In this document: one piece after another, positions 5,985 through 7,205 of the stretch | Layout: every line of letters starts with the position of its first letter | Position numbering within the stretch: position 1 is the stretch's first letter | Notes under the pieces: model-generated | Seen by the model: only the letters and a program-made list of their open reading frames with translations | Told to the model about the DNA's origin: nothing | Database searches by the model: none | Program-made: the position numbers and the translations under genes | Assembly: GCA_003552425.1 (NCBI GenBank) | Contig: PUMC01000108.1 | Location: 1 to 7,205 of the forward strand | DNA: 7,205 bases | Direction of reading: 5' to 3' | DNA from: Candidatus Acetothermia bacterium | GTDB taxonomy: Bacteria > Bipolaricaulota > Bipolaricaulia > Bipolaricaulales > Bipolaricaulaceae

Positions 5985-7205
5985 GAAGGCGACCGTGCCC
6001 GACTCGCCGGGCTGGAGGAGATCGTCCTCGCCGACGTCGCTGTTACCGGTGAAGTCGAGGCCCCAGCGGAGGTTCGTAATGCCAGGGTCATCGGGAGCGT
6101 CCGTCTGCCAGGGTTCCCAGTTAAGACCGCCATCGGTCGAGTAGGAGAACAGTATTTGACCCGCGGGATCACGAACAGGCACCGTGCCTGCAGCCGTTCC
6201 TGGCTCATACGTCGTGTAGGCGGGGATGGCGTCGTAGATGATCACCTTGGAGATCGGCGCGTTGCCCAGGTTCTTGTAGGTAGTCGTGTAGGAGAGCGTC
6301 TGGCCCGGGGGTTGGTCACCCGGGGGTTCGACGTCCTTTGTCAGCTTGAGCACACCTTGGATCACCCGCGTGACGTCGTTGGCGCTGTCCGTGGCCCCAT
6401 GAACTTGCCCCACAGCCGTGAGCACGACGACATCGACCTGGTCGATGGCCGCGTTGGAGGGGATGAACCCGGTAATGCGGACTTTAGTGCACGCGTCGGG
6501 GCCCAGGATGACGGACACCGTCTGCCCCTCCTCGCCCCCCACGCTGTACGTGTAGGTCCAGTTCCAGTCGGAATTGTAGGTGAGCGTGAAGGTATCGGTC
6601 TGGTTGCCGGTGTTGCAGAGGGTGTGCTCGTAGATCACCGTGCCGCCCGGTGCACCCGTACCCGCTCGGTCCGGGGTCAGCTTCACGCCTGCGAGAACGT
6701 TCACCGTCACGGTGTTCTCGATCGTGTCCGATATGCCGGAATCGTTGTTCGAAGTCGCCCGGAAGGTGATGTTCGTGTCGCCGGGCGCGGCTCCGGGGGG
6801 CACGCACACGCTTGCCACAACGCCGGTCACCTCACCGACGCGCGCCCCAGCGGGCGCGGTGATGTCAGCATCGATCGTGATCATACCATCCGTCGCGTTG
6901 ACTTCTATCACCTCAAACAACGTGTCGTTCTCTCCCCCGACCCATACCCAATCTCCCTCTGCGAAGTACGCCGTGTTCGTGACGTGGAGCACTCCGTTCG
7001 TGCTGTCGGTCTGGACGACCGCACCGCCCAAGGGCCCCACCGCGCTGATGGGGTTCGTGGAGTCCGCGGTTCTGTCCATGTTCGCGTCGCGGTAGAACGT
7101 GTTCGTCCAGCCAGCGGGAAGATCATCCACGGACAGGTTGAACGTGTCCGGCGTTCCGCCGCGGTTGACCACAAGCAGCGGGAAGTCCACGCAGTCACCG
7201 GGAAC
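5964..7205 (-). CDS. Secreted DUF11/NEW3-type repeat protein, 3' part (5' end outside window)
   Basis: The frame is open to the window edge. It gives 413 residues (numbered here from the edge) and a TAG stop at 5966-5964. A GTG at 7190 is probably not the start, because the frame continues upstream in the same style (VPGDCVDFPL) and no signal peptide follows it. Residues 1-170 form a NEW3/DUF11-like beta domain (NRGGTPDTFNLSVDDLPAGW, then PPGAAPGDTNITF) carrying a probable inserted module at about 61-128. Residues 170-281 form a second domain with TLCNTGN and GPDACTKV; C197 and C239 could form a disulfide, as could C5 and C134. Residues 285-413 resemble DUF11 (LKLTKDV, SYTTTYKNLGNAP, YSTDGGLNW, LLQPGESGTVAFKV). 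The protein ends there with no membrane segment, LPXTG or barrel. It should be exported, since such repeats are extracytoplasmic in known families. Function is unknown; a surface-structural or adhesive role is inferred. The downstream gene starts one base after the stop. Confidence 0.85.
   Translation of the reverse strand, partial: VPGDCVDFPLLVVNRGGTPDTFNLSVDDLPAGWTNTFYRDANMDRTADSTNPISAVGPLGGAVVQTDSTNGVLHVTNTAYFAEGDWVWVGGENDTLFEVIEVNATDGMITIDADITAPAGARVGEVTGVVASVCVPPGAAPGDTNITFRATSNNDSGISDTIENTVTVNVLAGVKLTPDRAGTGAPGGTVIYEHTLCNTGNQTDTFTLTYNSDWNWTYTYSVGGEEGQTVSVILGPDACTKVRITGFIPSNAAIDQVDVVVLTAVGQVHGATDSANDVTRVIQGVLKLTKDVEPPGDQPPGQTLSYTTTYKNLGNAPISKVIIYDAIPAYTTYEPGTAAGTVPVRDPAGQILFSYSTDGGLNWEPWQTDAPDDPGITNLRWGLDFTGNSDVGEDDLLQPGESGTVAFKVRIDD
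6603..6620 (-). repeat. 18-base identity shared by paralogous CNTGN domains (upstream copy)
   Basis: The plus-strand string gttgccggtgttgcagag occurs here and again at 5636-5653. It encodes the LCNTGN signature in both genes, in the same reading frame relative to the motif. The flanking DNA diverges. It marks homologous domains in the two adjacent genes rather than a mobile repeat. Confidence 0.7.

Noticed and set aside
5964..7190. GTG at 7190 as the start of the upstream gene
   Set aside because: The frame is open to the window edge with domain-like sequence (VPGDC) before it. A start here would split a beta domain and leave an exported protein without a signal peptide.

Overview
The window is GC-rich bacterial DNA filled almost entirely by two large minus-strand genes, read from high to low coordinates. 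Both encode exported, modular beta-sandwich proteins. The downstream one ends in what looks like an outer-membrane beta-barrel, so the host should be a diderm (Gram-negative-type) bacterium. The architecture recurs in Proteobacteria, Cyanobacteria, Deinococcota and several high-GC candidate phyla, so I cannot name the taxon. A lineage such as Bipolaricaulota or Deinococcota is only a guess from composition and protein style.

Layout in transcription order. From 7205 to 5964 lies the 3' part of a gene whose start is outside the window. It has 413 residues of NEW3/DUF11-type repeats with two apparent cysteine pairs, and it stops directly after a DUF11-type domain with no anchor. One base after its TAG, at 5962, begins a 1979-residue gene ending at 23. 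That product has a signal peptide, five DUF11-like domains, an SdrD_B-like prealbumin-type domain with a calcium-loop motif, a Pro/Glu-rich linker, an Ig-like domain, a Big_1-like domain, a conserved barrel-proximal region containing a tandemly duplicated ~75-80-residue module, and about 500 residues of amphipathic strands. The 22 bases beyond its stop hold nothing I can support. There is no intergenic gap over 300 bases, and I see no RNA gene, CRISPR array or mobile element.

How the genes relate. The TAG-C-ATG junction suggests a translationally coupled operon. The last two domains of the upstream protein match the first two of the downstream protein in order and in signature motifs, including a paired-cysteine domain with an 18-base identical stretch. 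This points to duplication or fission within one locus. The likely joint role is a cell-envelope or surface structure, with the downstream protein embedded in the outer membrane and the upstream one secreted or associated with it. That role is inferred. No enzymatic, defence or mobile system is evident. The most unusual features are the split paralogous pair, the duplicated module that gained a cysteine pair in one copy, and the non-canonical barrel C-terminus.
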